From Desulfarculus baarsii DSM 2075 (GTDB lineage Bacteria > Desulfobacterota > Desulfarculia > Desulfarculales > Desulfarculaceae): DNA of 64,000 nt. The position numbers and the translations under genes were made by a program. The stretch's first letter is position 1. Each line of letters starts with the position of its first letter. The DNA lies in the NCBI RefSeq assembly GCF_000143965.1, contig NC_014365.1, positions 248,001 to 312,000 of the forward strand. The letters run 5' to 3'. Below the pieces are notes generated by a model that worked only from the letters and a program-made list of their open reading frames with translations, was not told where the DNA came from and searched no databases. This document shows, piece after piece, positions 9,581-17,290 of the stretch.

Positions 9581-9645
9581 AATAGCCTCGGGTTGCCATA
9601 ACCGAGCGCACACGCCGGCGCGGGCCGGCGGCGAAAGAGGGCTTC

Positions 9646-10854
9646 ATGGGTAAGGTCGTGGGCGTCCGTTTCCATCCGGGCGCCAAGATATACGATTTCG
9701 ACTCGGGCCACTACGTGTTGGCCGTGGGCGACAAGGTGGTGGTGGAGACCGAGCTGGGCCTGGTGCTGGGCGAGGTGGCCCGAGGGCCCCGCGTCTGGCC
9801 CGAGCAGATGCAGTCGGCCGATCATCCGCCGCTGAAAAAGGTCCACCGCCTGGCCAACGAGGAAGATCTGGCCCAACTGGAGCAAAACCGCGCCCTCGAA
9901 AAAGAGGGCATGGCCTTTTGCCGCGAACGCATCTCTTCGCAAAAGCTGGCCATGAATCTGTGCAAGGTCGAGTGCCTGTTCGATCGCTCCAAGATCATCT
10001 TTTACTTCACCGCCGAGACCAGGCAGGATTTCCGCGAGCTGGTGCGTGAACTGGTGGCCAAGTTCCGCACCCGCGTGGAGATGCGCCAGATCGGCGTGCG
10101 CCACGAGGCCAAGCTCCTGGGCGGCCTGGGCGGTTGCGGCCGCGAGCTGTGCTGCGCCACGTTTTTGGGCGAGTTCGAGCCGGTCAGCGTCAAGATGGCC
10201 AAGGAGCAGAACCTCTCGCTCAACCCCACCAAGATCAGTGGCCTGTGCGGCCGCCTGATGTGCTGCCTGACCTACGAGTACGAAACCTATCGCTATCTGC
10301 GCAAGGGCATGCCCAAGCTGGGCAAGAAGATCATTCTGGCCGACGGCCGCGAGGCCAAGGTCGTGCGCCAGAGCGTCCTGGAGCGCAAGCTCACCGTGCT
10401 CACCGCCGATGGCGACGAGATCACCATGAGCCCCGAGGAGCTGGCCGGCCAGTTGGCCAAGGCCCAGGAGTCCATCGAAGGCGGCGACGCGCCGGCCGGC
10501 CAAACCGCGCACGATGAACCCGACGAGCACGACGCGCCGGAGGACGAACCCGAGCCGGAAGCGTTGGCCGATGAGGCCCCGGCCGACGAGACCCCAGGCG
10601 ACGAGACCCCGGCCGACGAGGCCCCGCGGGGCGAGGCCGACGACGTCGCGCCGGCCAGAACCGATGGCCAAAACCGCCAGCGTCGCCAACGCCCCCGTCG
10701 TCGCGGCGACGGCCGCGCCAACGGCAAGGCCCCCCAACGCCCCACGGCCAACGGCGAACCGAACGCCCAACAACCAAACGGCGAGGGCGCGGCCAAACGC
10801 CCGCCGCGGCCCCGCCGCCGGCGCAAACCCGCCAAACCCGACGATCAAGGCTGA
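9646..10854 (+). CDS. PSP1-domain protein (RicT/YaaT-like) with low-complexity tail
   Basis: A 402-residue protein whose first 260 or so residues form a PSP1 domain. The cysteine-rich core GGCGRELCCATFL (near residue 163) and GLCGRLMCCLTYEYE (near 201) matches RicT/YaaT, which in Bacillus forms an Fe-S-containing complex affecting RNA processing and development. After about residue 285 the sequence turns into an acidic Asp/Glu/Ala/Pro repeat and then a basic Arg/Pro/Asn-rich tail; such a split acidic-basic tail is unusual for the family. GAGGG lies six bases before the ATG, and the gene ends two bases before metG. Confidence 0.85.
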   Translation: MGKVVGVRFHPGAKIYDFDSGHYVLAVGDKVVVETELGLVLGEVARGPRVWPEQMQSADHPPLKKVHRLANEEDLAQLEQNRALEKEGMAFCRERISSQKLAMNLCKVECLFDRSKIIFYFTAETRQDFRELVRELVAKFRTRVEMRQIGVRHEAKLLGGLGGCGRELCCATFLGEFEPVSVKMAKEQNLSLNPTKISGLCGRLMCCLTYEYETYRYLRKGMPKLGKKIILADGREAKVVRQSVLERKLTVLTADGDEITMSPEELAGQLAKAQESIEGGDAPAGQTAHDEPDEHDAPEDEPEPEALADEAPADETPGDETPADEAPRGEADDVAPARTDGQNRQRRQRPRRRGDGRANGKAPQRPTANGEPNAQQPNGEGAAKRPPRPRRRRKPAKPDDQG

Positions 10855-10856
10855 AC

Positions 10857-12827
10857 ATGGAAGCGACATTTTATATAACCACGCCTATTTATTACGTAAA
10901 CGCCGAACCGCATCTGGGCCACGCCTACACCACCATCGTCGCCGACGTGGCCAGGCGCTTTCATCTGCTACTGGGCCAGACCGCCCGCATGCAGACCGGC
11001 ACCGACGAGCACGGAGACAAGATCGCCGAGGCCGCCGCCAAAAACGGCCTCTCGCCCCGGCAATACGCCGACCGCGTCAGCGGCCTGTTCCGCGACCTTT
11101 GGCCCCACCTGCACATCCAATACGACCGCTTCGTGCGCACCACCGATCCCCAGCACATCCAGACCGTGCGCGCCCTGCTGCAAAAGGTCCACGACCAGGG
11201 CGACATCTATTTCGCCAAATATGGCGGCAACTACTGCGTGGCCTGCGAGCGCTTCCTCACCGACAAGGAGCTGGTCGAGGGCAAATGCCCCGACCATCAC
11301 ACCGAGCCGGTCTACATCGAGGAAGAAAACTATTTCTTTCGCATGGGCAAGTATCAACAGGCCCTCATCGAGCACATCCAGGCCAACCCCGACTTCATCC
11401 GGCCCGAACGCTATAAAAACGAAGTGCTAAGCATGCTGGCCGAGCCCCTGGACGACCTGTGCATCAGCCGGCCCAAAAGCCGCCTGACCTGGGGCGTCGA
11501 GCTGCCTTTCGATCAAAACTTCGTCACATATGTCTGGTTCGACGCCCTGATCAACTACATAACCGGCCTGGATTATCCCAACGGCGACGATTTTGCGCGC
11601 TTCTGGCCCGGCCAGCACCTCATCGCCAAGGACATCCTCAAGCCCCACGCCATCTTCTGGCCGACCATGCTCATGGCCATGGGCCTGCCCCTCTACCAGC
11701 GCCTCAACGTGCATGGCTATTGGAACGTGGACCAGGCCAAGATGAGCAAGTCCCTGGGCAACGTGGTGCGGCCCCTGGAGCTGGCCCAGGTCTACGGCGT
11801 TGACGCCTTCCGCTATTTTTTGCTGCGCGAGATGGCTTTCGGCCTGGACGCCGGCTTCAGCGAAGAGCTTTTGATCCAGCGCTACAACGCCGATTTGGCC
11901 AACGACCTGGGCAATTTGTACAGCCGTGTGTTGAATATGCTCGTAAAATATCACAACGGCGTTGTGCCCCAACCTGGGCCGCTCACCCCGGCCGACGAGG
12001 AGCTGGCCCAGGTCGCCGCCCAGGCTCGGGACGGCCTGCGCCAGGGCTTCGAGGCCTTCGCCTTCCACAAGGGCCTGGCCCGCCTGTGGGAGCTGATCGG
12101 CGCGGCCAACAAGTACGTGGTGGCCAACGAGCCCTGGGCCCTGGCCGCCCAGCCCGAGCAGGCCCCGCGCCTGGCCCGGGTCATGCACGAGCTTGTGCGG
12201 ACCCTGGCCCAGGTGGCGGTGCTGATCTGGCCGGTGATGCCCGAAATGGCCGAGACCATGGCCGGGCACATGGGCCTGGCCCACCCCGCGCGAATCGGCC
12301 TGGCCGGGCTGGAAAGCGACGCGCTCACGCCGGCGGGGACGGTTATCGCCAAGCCGGCCACGCTGTTCCCACGCATCGACACCGCCGGCGTCCAGGCCAA
12401 GGCCCACAAGGCCGAAGTCAAGGCCCAGGCCAAACAGGCCGACGCGCCGCCGGCCAAGGCCCCGCGGGCCGCCAAGGCCGAGGCCGGCCCGGCCCAGCAG
12501 CCCATCGGCATCGAAGACTTCGGCCGGGTGGAGCTGCGCGTGGGCCTGATTGTCGAGGCCGCGCCGGTGGAAGGGGCCGACAAGCTACTGCGCCTGAGCG
12601 TGGACCTGGGCGAGGACGCGCCGCGCACCATCGTCGCCGGCATCGCCAAGCACTATCAGCCGGCCGCACTGCCTGGCCGCCGAGTGGTGGTGGTGGCCAA
12701 CCTCAAGCCGGCCAAGCTGCGCGGCGTGCTCAGCCACGGCATGTGCCTGGCCGCCGTGAGCCCTGATGGCGGCCTGAGCCTGGTGGACCCCGGCCCCGAG
12801 GCCACGCCGGGCAGCATCGTGCGCTGA
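10857..12827 (+). CDS. metG: Methionyl-tRNA synthetase
   Basis: A 656-residue class I synthetase charging tRNA-Met. The HIGH-type motif is HLGH at residues 19-22, and KMSKS occurs near residue 294. A metal-knuckle insert reads CVACERF followed by KCPDH near residues 127-147. The anticodon-binding helical region follows, then an Ala/Lys-rich linker (about 510-550). A C-terminal EMAPII/Trbp111-type tRNA-binding domain starts at IGIEDFGRVELRVG. It is the last gene of the purL-metG run and is followed by two intrinsic terminators. Confidence 0.96.
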   Translation: MEATFYITTPIYYVNAEPHLGHAYTTIVADVARRFHLLLGQTARMQTGTDEHGDKIAEAAAKNGLSPRQYADRVSGLFRDLWPHLHIQYDRFVRTTDPQHIQTVRALLQKVHDQGDIYFAKYGGNYCVACERFLTDKELVEGKCPDHHTEPVYIEEENYFFRMGKYQQALIEHIQANPDFIRPERYKNEVLSMLAEPLDDLCISRPKSRLTWGVELPFDQNFVTYVWFDALINYITGLDYPNGDDFARFWPGQHLIAKDILKPHAIFWPTMLMAMGLPLYQRLNVHGYWNVDQAKMSKSLGNVVRPLELAQVYGVDAFRYFLLREMAFGLDAGFSEELLIQRYNADLANDLGNLYSRVLNMLVKYHNGVVPQPGPLTPADEELAQVAAQARDGLRQGFEAFAFHKGLARLWELIGAANKYVVANEPWALAAQPEQAPRLARVMHELVRTLAQVAVLIWPVMPEMAETMAGHMGLAHPARIGLAGLESDALTPAGTVIAKPATLFPRIDTAGVQAKAHKAEVKAQAKQADAPPAKAPRAAKAEAGPAQQPIGIEDFGRVELRVGLIVEAAPVEGADKLLRLSVDLGEDAPRTIVAGIAKHYQPAALPGRRVVVVANLKPAKLRGVLSHGMCLAAVSPDGGLSLVDPGPEATPGSIVR

Positions 12828-12850
12828 GGAGGATTTTTCGTAACCCCCCG

Positions 12851-12893
12851 CCCGCCGGCGCGTGGTCGCGCGCCGGCGGGATTTTTGTTTTGT
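12851..12893 (+). terminator. Strong intrinsic terminator after metG
   Basis: A perfect 12-bp GC stem (CCCGCCGGCGCG and its complement) with a 6-base loop spans 12851-12880, followed by ATTTTTGTTTT. It closes the purL-metG transcription unit. Confidence 0.9.
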
Positions 12894-12922
12894 GCTGTTG
12901 CAACAAGGCGATAGCATGATTT

Positions 12923-12944
12923 TGACCTGTTGGTCATTTTTGTT
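12923..12944 (+). terminator. Second small terminator downstream of metG
   Basis: TGACC, a TGTT loop and GGTCA are followed by TTTTTGTT. The same core sequence recurs after the GGDEF gene near 42976. It probably acts as a backup terminator. Confidence 0.55.
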
Positions 12945-13087
12945 GCGGCGCGGCCCTGGCGGCGGCGATTTTCATGGTCGTTGCCTGGGCCGCTTGACGG
13001 GGTGTAACATCAGCAAAGCCAGTGATATCGGGTAGCAACACGCCGCGCCATGGCCGGCCTGGACCAGCGGACAAGAAGATCGCAACC

Positions 13088-13786
13088 ATGGACATCGAAG
13101 CGCTCATCAATGAGACCGACGGCCTGACCAAGCTGGAAATCGCCCTGGGCGACCGGCTGCTGCTGCGCTTGGAGGCCATCGAAGGTTTTTTGAAGACCGA
13201 CCTGGTGGGCCTGGCCCAAGACCAATACCTCATTGTGGACATGCCCAAGGGCGGCCCGGCCATCCGCAACAAGTTCTACGAAGGCACCACCGTCCTGGTG
13301 CGCTACTTGCACGCCGGGGCCATTTTCGCCTTTCAGTCCAACGTGCTGGGGACAACCGACAAGCCGGTCAAGCTGGTGTTTTTGTCTTATCCGCAGATCG
13401 TCAGCCGCCAGGAGCTGCGCCGCGAGGCGCGCATGGAATGCTACCTCAGCGCGGCGGCCGATCTTGGCCAGGGCCAACTCATCAACGGCGCGGTGCTCGA
13501 TATCAGCCCGTCCGGCTGCCGTTTCGCGGCCAAGTTCAAGGGCCGGCCGGCGGTGGAGATAGGCGGTGAAGTGATCATCGGCATGAAGCTCTCCGATGGC
13601 GAAAAGGCGCGGCGCTGCGCGGGTACGCTACGCAGCCTCAGCCAAAGCAACGGCATGGCCTTTTTGGGCGTGCAGTTCCGCGACCTCGACGAAGATTCGG
13701 CCTTGCGCATCCGGGCCCTGGTGGCCACCCTGGGCGAATACGCCGCGGCCAAGCGCTCCATCGCCCACCTGGGCCAACGCGACTGA
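13088..13786 (+). CDS. PilZ-domain protein (predicted c-di-GMP effector)
   Basis: A 232-residue protein with a YcgR-like N-terminal half and a C-terminal PilZ domain. The c-di-GMP-binding residues are visible: RREAR (RxxxR, near residue 111) and DISPSGCRF (D-x-S-x-x-G, near 138). The N-terminal half (LRLEAIEGFLKTDLVGLAQDQYLIVDMP) resembles the flagellar-brake domain seen in front of PilZ. Both binding motifs are intact, so nucleotide binding is likely. The output target is unknown because no flagellar genes are nearby. ATG 13088 has only a weak purine-rich leader. The gene is monocistronic. Confidence 0.85.
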   Translation: MDIEALINETDGLTKLEIALGDRLLLRLEAIEGFLKTDLVGLAQDQYLIVDMPKGGPAIRNKFYEGTTVLVRYLHAGAIFAFQSNVLGTTDKPVKLVFLSYPQIVSRQELRREARMECYLSAAADLGQGQLINGAVLDISPSGCRFAAKFKGRPAVEIGGEVIIGMKLSDGEKARRCAGTLRSLSQSNGMAFLGVQFRDLDEDSALRIRALVATLGEYAAAKRSIAHLGQRD

Positions 13787-13808
13787 GCGCCGCCCCGCGC
13801 GCCAACGG

Positions 13809-13846
13809 AAAGCGGCCGCCCCTGCTGGGGCGACCGCTTTTGCTTT
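13809..13846. terminator. Bidirectional terminator between PilZ and TraT-like genes
   Basis: A 14-bp stem with one mismatch (AAAGCGGCCGCCCC pairing with GGGGCGACCGCTTT) around a TGCT loop is followed by TTGCTTTT on the plus strand and bounded by AAA on the other side. It can serve both convergent genes. Confidence 0.85.
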
Positions 13847-13862
13847 TATCCGGCCGGTTTTT

Positions 13863-14606
13863 TTAGAACATGCCGCTGATGGAGTTGATCAGGCCCTGGC
13901 GCAGGAGCGGCTCGGCCTCGGGGAAGGTCAGGTTGACCTGGCGGGCGCTGGAGGCGATGCGCGTGCGAAAGCGCTTGCGGTCGGTGGAGCGGGCCGAACT
14001 CTGGCGGACCATGGTGCTGGAGCCCTGACGCAGGTTCGACTGCGTCTCCTCGGATATGCCCTCGTTGGAGGCCTCGGAGATCTCCACGTCGGTGATGACG
14101 GCGAACCAGTTGACCTTGACCATGGAGCCGGCGATGACCTCGGCCGCGCCGGCGGCGATGCCGCCGATGGCCGCGCCACCCAACTCCGAGCCGCTGCGGG
14201 CGATCAACGCGCCGGCCGCCGCGCCGGCGATGGCCCCGCCAAAGCCCGCGCCGCTGGCCAGCTCCAGGGCCGACTTGTCGGTCTGGCCGACGCTGAGGAT
14301 GTTGGCCATCAGCCAGAAGTGGGCCTGACGCGGATCGTAGACGACCTGGTAGCCTTTGGCGGCGATGGCCGCCGAGACCTCGTATTGGATGTTGAACGAG
14401 GGCTGGTCGGAGGTGTTGCGCACCTGGACGTAGACGGTGCGCTGCTCGGGCGGCACGGGGTCGAGGAAGACCGTGTCGGACATCTGGGTCTCGACCTTGA
14501 GGTCTTGGTAGCGGATGGCCGTGGTGGTGGCCGCGCAGCCGGCCAGCAAGGCCAGGGCCACGAGAGCGGCCATCAGCGAAAGCGTCTTGGCGGCTTTTTG
14601 CGTCAT
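13863..14606 (-). CDS. TraT-like outer-membrane lipoprotein
   Basis: A 247-residue predicted lipoprotein. A lipoprotein signal peptide ends in ALLAGC with the acylated Cys at residue 24. The middle holds a glycine-zipper stretch (GAGFGGAIAGAAAGALIA and GGAAIGGIAAGAAEVIAG, about residues 105-150), as in TraT, the plasmid surface-exclusion and serum-resistance protein. ATG 14606 was chosen because AGGGAGG lies seven bases upstream. No conjugation genes are near, so its role on this chromosome is unknown; chromosomal TraT homologues are known in other Gram-negatives. Confidence 0.8.
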   Translation of the reverse strand: MTQKAAKTLSLMAALVALALLAGCAATTTAIRYQDLKVETQMSDTVFLDPVPPEQRTVYVQVRNTSDQPSFNIQYEVSAAIAAKGYQVVYDPRQAHFWLMANILSVGQTDKSALELASGAGFGGAIAGAAAGALIARSGSELGGAAIGGIAAGAAEVIAGSMVKVNWFAVITDVEISEASNEGISEETQSNLRQGSSTMVRQSSARSTDRKRFRTRIASSARQVNLTFPEAEPLLRQGLINSISGMF

Positions 14607-14945
14607 CGAAAGACCTCCCTTGCCCACGTGGCGGCGAGGCGTCGCCCGCCCGGAGCGGATTGCCCGGCCACGGGCCCTTGGCCCGGCCGCGGTTTAGCGC
14701 CTGTAAATCACGCCCCCAACGATAACAGACCGCGACTTGCCGAGCAAGCCAGATCGGTGGGCCAGCGCGGCGATCTCGTATGCTTTCGGGTAGTTCCGCC
14801 CGCTTGGGCCAAGTGGCCGGCCACCACAGCGCGAAAGGCCGGCGGGAGATTATCCCACCGGCCTTTATTCATTCTTCAGCCGTTGTCTGGCGCGGCCCCC
14901 TCGTAGGCGGGGTGTGACCCCTTTCGCGCCTTGTCGACTCGCAGC
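14607..14945. other. Intergenic region between acsE and the TraT-like gene
   Basis: About 340 bases with no credible gene. It contains the acsE terminator (14834-14867) and presumably the TraT-like gene's promoter and leader; no clear promoter boxes were identified. Confidence 0.6.
14834..14872 (-). terminator. Terminator of the CODH/ACS operon
   Basis: AAAGGCCGGCGGGA pairs with TCCCACCGGCCTTT (one mismatch) around GATTA. It lies about 75 bases past the acsE stop in the direction of acs transcription; U-rich flanks exist on both strands but are short on the minus side. Confidence 0.65.
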
Positions 14946-15827
14946 CTACTTGAACCAGGAGTCGGAGTAGAGGATATGGCCGAGCAGGGCCTGGGCGCCC
15001 TTGACAAAGACCTTCTGGGTTTCGTCGGAGACGTCGCCGGGGTCTTTGATCTCGCCGTCCTGGACCTTGTGGACAACCTCGACCAGGTCGGGCCGCTGGC
15101 CCTTGGCGATGGCCACCAGCAGTTCGTCTTCGTAGTCGACGATGCTGCTGTACATGCCGGCCCGCTCGAGCATGATCATGTAGATCTGGTTGAGCGGCTC
15201 GCGCCAGGGGGTGCCGTTGGAGCAGTTGCTCAGGCCGTTGGTGCTCTTGGCGCCGGGGACGATGTCCTGCAACATGGCCATGAAGCGCAGGTTGGCCATC
15301 AACTGTTCCTGCTGAATGTTCAGCGGGGTGATGATGGGGTCGACAAAGAGCTTCTCGTTGGCCAGGCCGGCCTCGTTGGCGGCGTAGCACAGCTCGACGC
15401 ACAGGGAGGCGCGCTCGTTCTCGTCACGCGGCAAACCCTCGGGGCCCCACAGCAGGGCCACGATGTCGGCCTGGTACTTGGCGCACATGGGCAGCATCAC
15501 GGTGTAGCGCTCGGGACGGGCCATGACCGAGTTGACCAGGGGCACGGTGTCGCCCTTGTAGGCGGCCAAGCCGGCCTCGATGGCCTCGATGTTGGAGGTG
15601 TCCAGGGCCAGCGGGATGTCGGTGACGACTTCCTGCACGGTCTTGACCACCCACTCCATCAGCTCGGGGCCACCCTTGCGCGCCGGCCCCAGGTTGATGT
15701 CGATCCAGTCCATGCCGGCGGCCTTTTCGGCCAGGGCGTAGCGCTGGATCGGCTCGGGATTACGGTCCTTGAAGGCCTGCCCGATCTCTTTTTTGATAAC
15801 GTTTAGGTTCTCGCCGATCGTTTTCAT
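14946..15827 (-). CDS. acsE: Methyltetrahydrofolate:corrinoid/iron-sulfur protein methyltransferase
   Basis: A 293-residue TIM-barrel methyltransferase that moves the methyl group of methyl-tetrahydrofolate to the cobalt of the corrinoid iron-sulfur protein AcsCD. Pterin-binding-type features include the WIDINLGPARKGGPE region (near residue 42), LALDTSNIEAIEAG (near 74) and an Asn-rich stretch around GLSNCSNGTPWRE (near 198). Length fits AcsE (about 262-300). It is the last gene of the acs operon, 38 bases after acsC, with AGGGGTG before ATG 15827. Confidence 0.92.
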   Translation of the reverse strand: MKTIGENLNVIKKEIGQAFKDRNPEPIQRYALAEKAAGMDWIDINLGPARKGGPELMEWVVKTVQEVVTDIPLALDTSNIEAIEAGLAAYKGDTVPLVNSVMARPERYTVMLPMCAKYQADIVALLWGPEGLPRDENERASLCVELCYAANEAGLANEKLFVDPIITPLNIQQEQLMANLRFMAMLQDIVPGAKSTNGLSNCSNGTPWREPLNQIYMIMLERAGMYSSIVDYEDELLVAIAKGQRPDLVEVVHKVQDGEIKDPGDVSDETQKVFVKGAQALLGHILYSDSWFK

Positions 15828-15865
15828 GGGTCACACCCCTCGCTGAATTGGTCCTGATCCAAAAA

Positions 15866-17209
15866 CTATTCCGGCTTCCACTCCTTGAGGAACTTGGCCA
15901 GGTGAGCCGCCTCGCGCGGGCCGACCTTGATGTTCCAACCAGGAAGCTCCTCCTCCATGTCGCCGACGATGGCGGCGGCGTAGCCGGGAATAATGAGTGA
16001 CTTGTGGTTGATCTTTTCCTCGATGCCGCACTTCTTGACGAACATGCCCACGTCGTCGCCGGAGAACTTGCCGGCGGCCCAGGCGGTCAGAACCGACAGG
16101 CCCTCGGTGTCCTTGATCAGCAGCCACGAAGGCACGCGGGAGGACTCGATCTCGCCGCTGACGATGAAGTAGGTCAGCGAGAAGTTGGTGGTCACCAGCA
16201 CGGGGCTGTCCGGGCCGGGGCCGTTGATCTCGAAGATGCCCTGGGTCACGGTCATGGGGCGCTGGGGGTCGGTGTAGATATTGAGGCGCTCCAGCAGCAG
16301 CGGGAACACCGACTCGGCGGTCAGCTCGCCCAGGACGATGATTCCGCCGTACTTGGCCACCATCGAGGCGGCGATGGCCACCTGCATGGCCGGGTCGTCG
16401 GTCATTTCGCCGGGGAAGACGATGGTCGGGAAGCCCAGGGTGCGGTCGAGCTTGAGCAGGGCCGCGCGGCGCACGGCGATCTGGTCTTGCAGCAGGCCAG
16501 AGATGTCGCGCGCGCCGGTGTCGATCAGCAGATCCTTCAGGCCGGCCTCGGTCAGCTCGGTGGTCAGATCCTTGGCCTCGTCGATGTCGACGGCCTTGAC
16601 GGCCAGGGGGCAGCCGGTCTCGCCGGCGATGGCGCACATCTTGTCGGCGTTCTGGTTGGTGGCGGCGTAGAGGATGGGCTTTTTGTCGGCCAGGGCCTTG
16701 GCCACCGGGGCCATGATCGCCGGATCCTCGCAGGCCAGCACCAGCGAAAGGTCGGTGCTTTCGCAAAGGGCCTTGGCCGCGGCCTCGAACTTGGCGGCGT
16801 CATTGCTGGCGCACTTGAGGAAGACCAGGCCCGGGCGCAGGTTCAAGCCCACGCGCTCCCACTGCATGCCGGCCCAGACCTTGGCCTTGGCCACCAGGTC
16901 GGCGTCGGTGTCCAGAAGGGTGCCGGCCAGGCCGCAGGGGTTGAAGAAGGTTTTCTCGTGACGGAACAGCACGGTCTCGCCGCCGACGGTGGAGGCGGTG
17001 TCGCCGCTGCCATACTTGACCGGGCGGATGGGCGGGGCGCTGGCCGCGGCCAGTTTCTCGCGGGCCTCCTCGGAGACGTAGGGGCATTTGTCCAGTTCGG
17101 CCTTGCCCGCCGCCAGGTTCATGGCGAACGCCAGGCAGGTGGGCACGCCGCACTCGCCGCAGTTCGTTTTGGGCAGAAGTTTGAAAATCTCAATGCCGGT
17201 GAGGGCCAT
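15866..17209 (-). CDS. acsC: Corrinoid/iron-sulfur protein large subunit
   Basis: The 447-residue large subunit of the corrinoid iron-sulfur protein, the methyl carrier between AcsE and acetyl-CoA synthase. The N-terminal [4Fe-4S] domain is plain: Cys17, Cys20, Cys25 and Cys42 in NCGECGVPTC and KCPY. A TIM-barrel and the C-terminal B12-binding part follow, with the operon partner AcsD forming the heterodimer. The length matches the roughly 446-residue Moorella protein. A hairpin with a U tract separates it from acsB, so its expression may be tuned relative to acsAB. Confidence 0.95.
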   Translation of the reverse strand: MALTGIEIFKLLPKTNCGECGVPTCLAFAMNLAAGKAELDKCPYVSEEAREKLAAASAPPIRPVKYGSGDTASTVGGETVLFRHEKTFFNPCGLAGTLLDTDADLVAKAKVWAGMQWERVGLNLRPGLVFLKCASNDAAKFEAAAKALCESTDLSLVLACEDPAIMAPVAKALADKKPILYAATNQNADKMCAIAGETGCPLAVKAVDIDEAKDLTTELTEAGLKDLLIDTGARDISGLLQDQIAVRRAALLKLDRTLGFPTIVFPGEMTDDPAMQVAIAASMVAKYGGIIVLGELTAESVFPLLLERLNIYTDPQRPMTVTQGIFEINGPGPDSPVLVTTNFSLTYFIVSGEIESSRVPSWLLIKDTEGLSVLTAWAAGKFSGDDVGMFVKKCGIEEKINHKSLIIPGYAAAIVGDMEEELPGWNIKVGPREAAHLAKFLKEWKPE

Positions 17210-17245
17210 TGTCCACTCCTTAAAACAGAGCGCGCATCAGTAGTT

Positions 17246-17280
17246 ATGAAAAAGGGGCCCCCTCGGGCCAGGGGGCCCCT
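17246..17280 (-). terminator. Intercistronic terminator/attenuator between acsB and acsC
   Basis: On the minus strand an 11-bp perfect stem (AGGGGCCCCCT and its complement, arms 17270-17280 and 17253-17263) with a 6-base loop is followed by TTTTTCAT. It stands in the 81-base gap between acsB and acsC and looks like a partial terminator. Confidence 0.75.
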
Positions 17281-17290
17281 AGCGCGTCAG

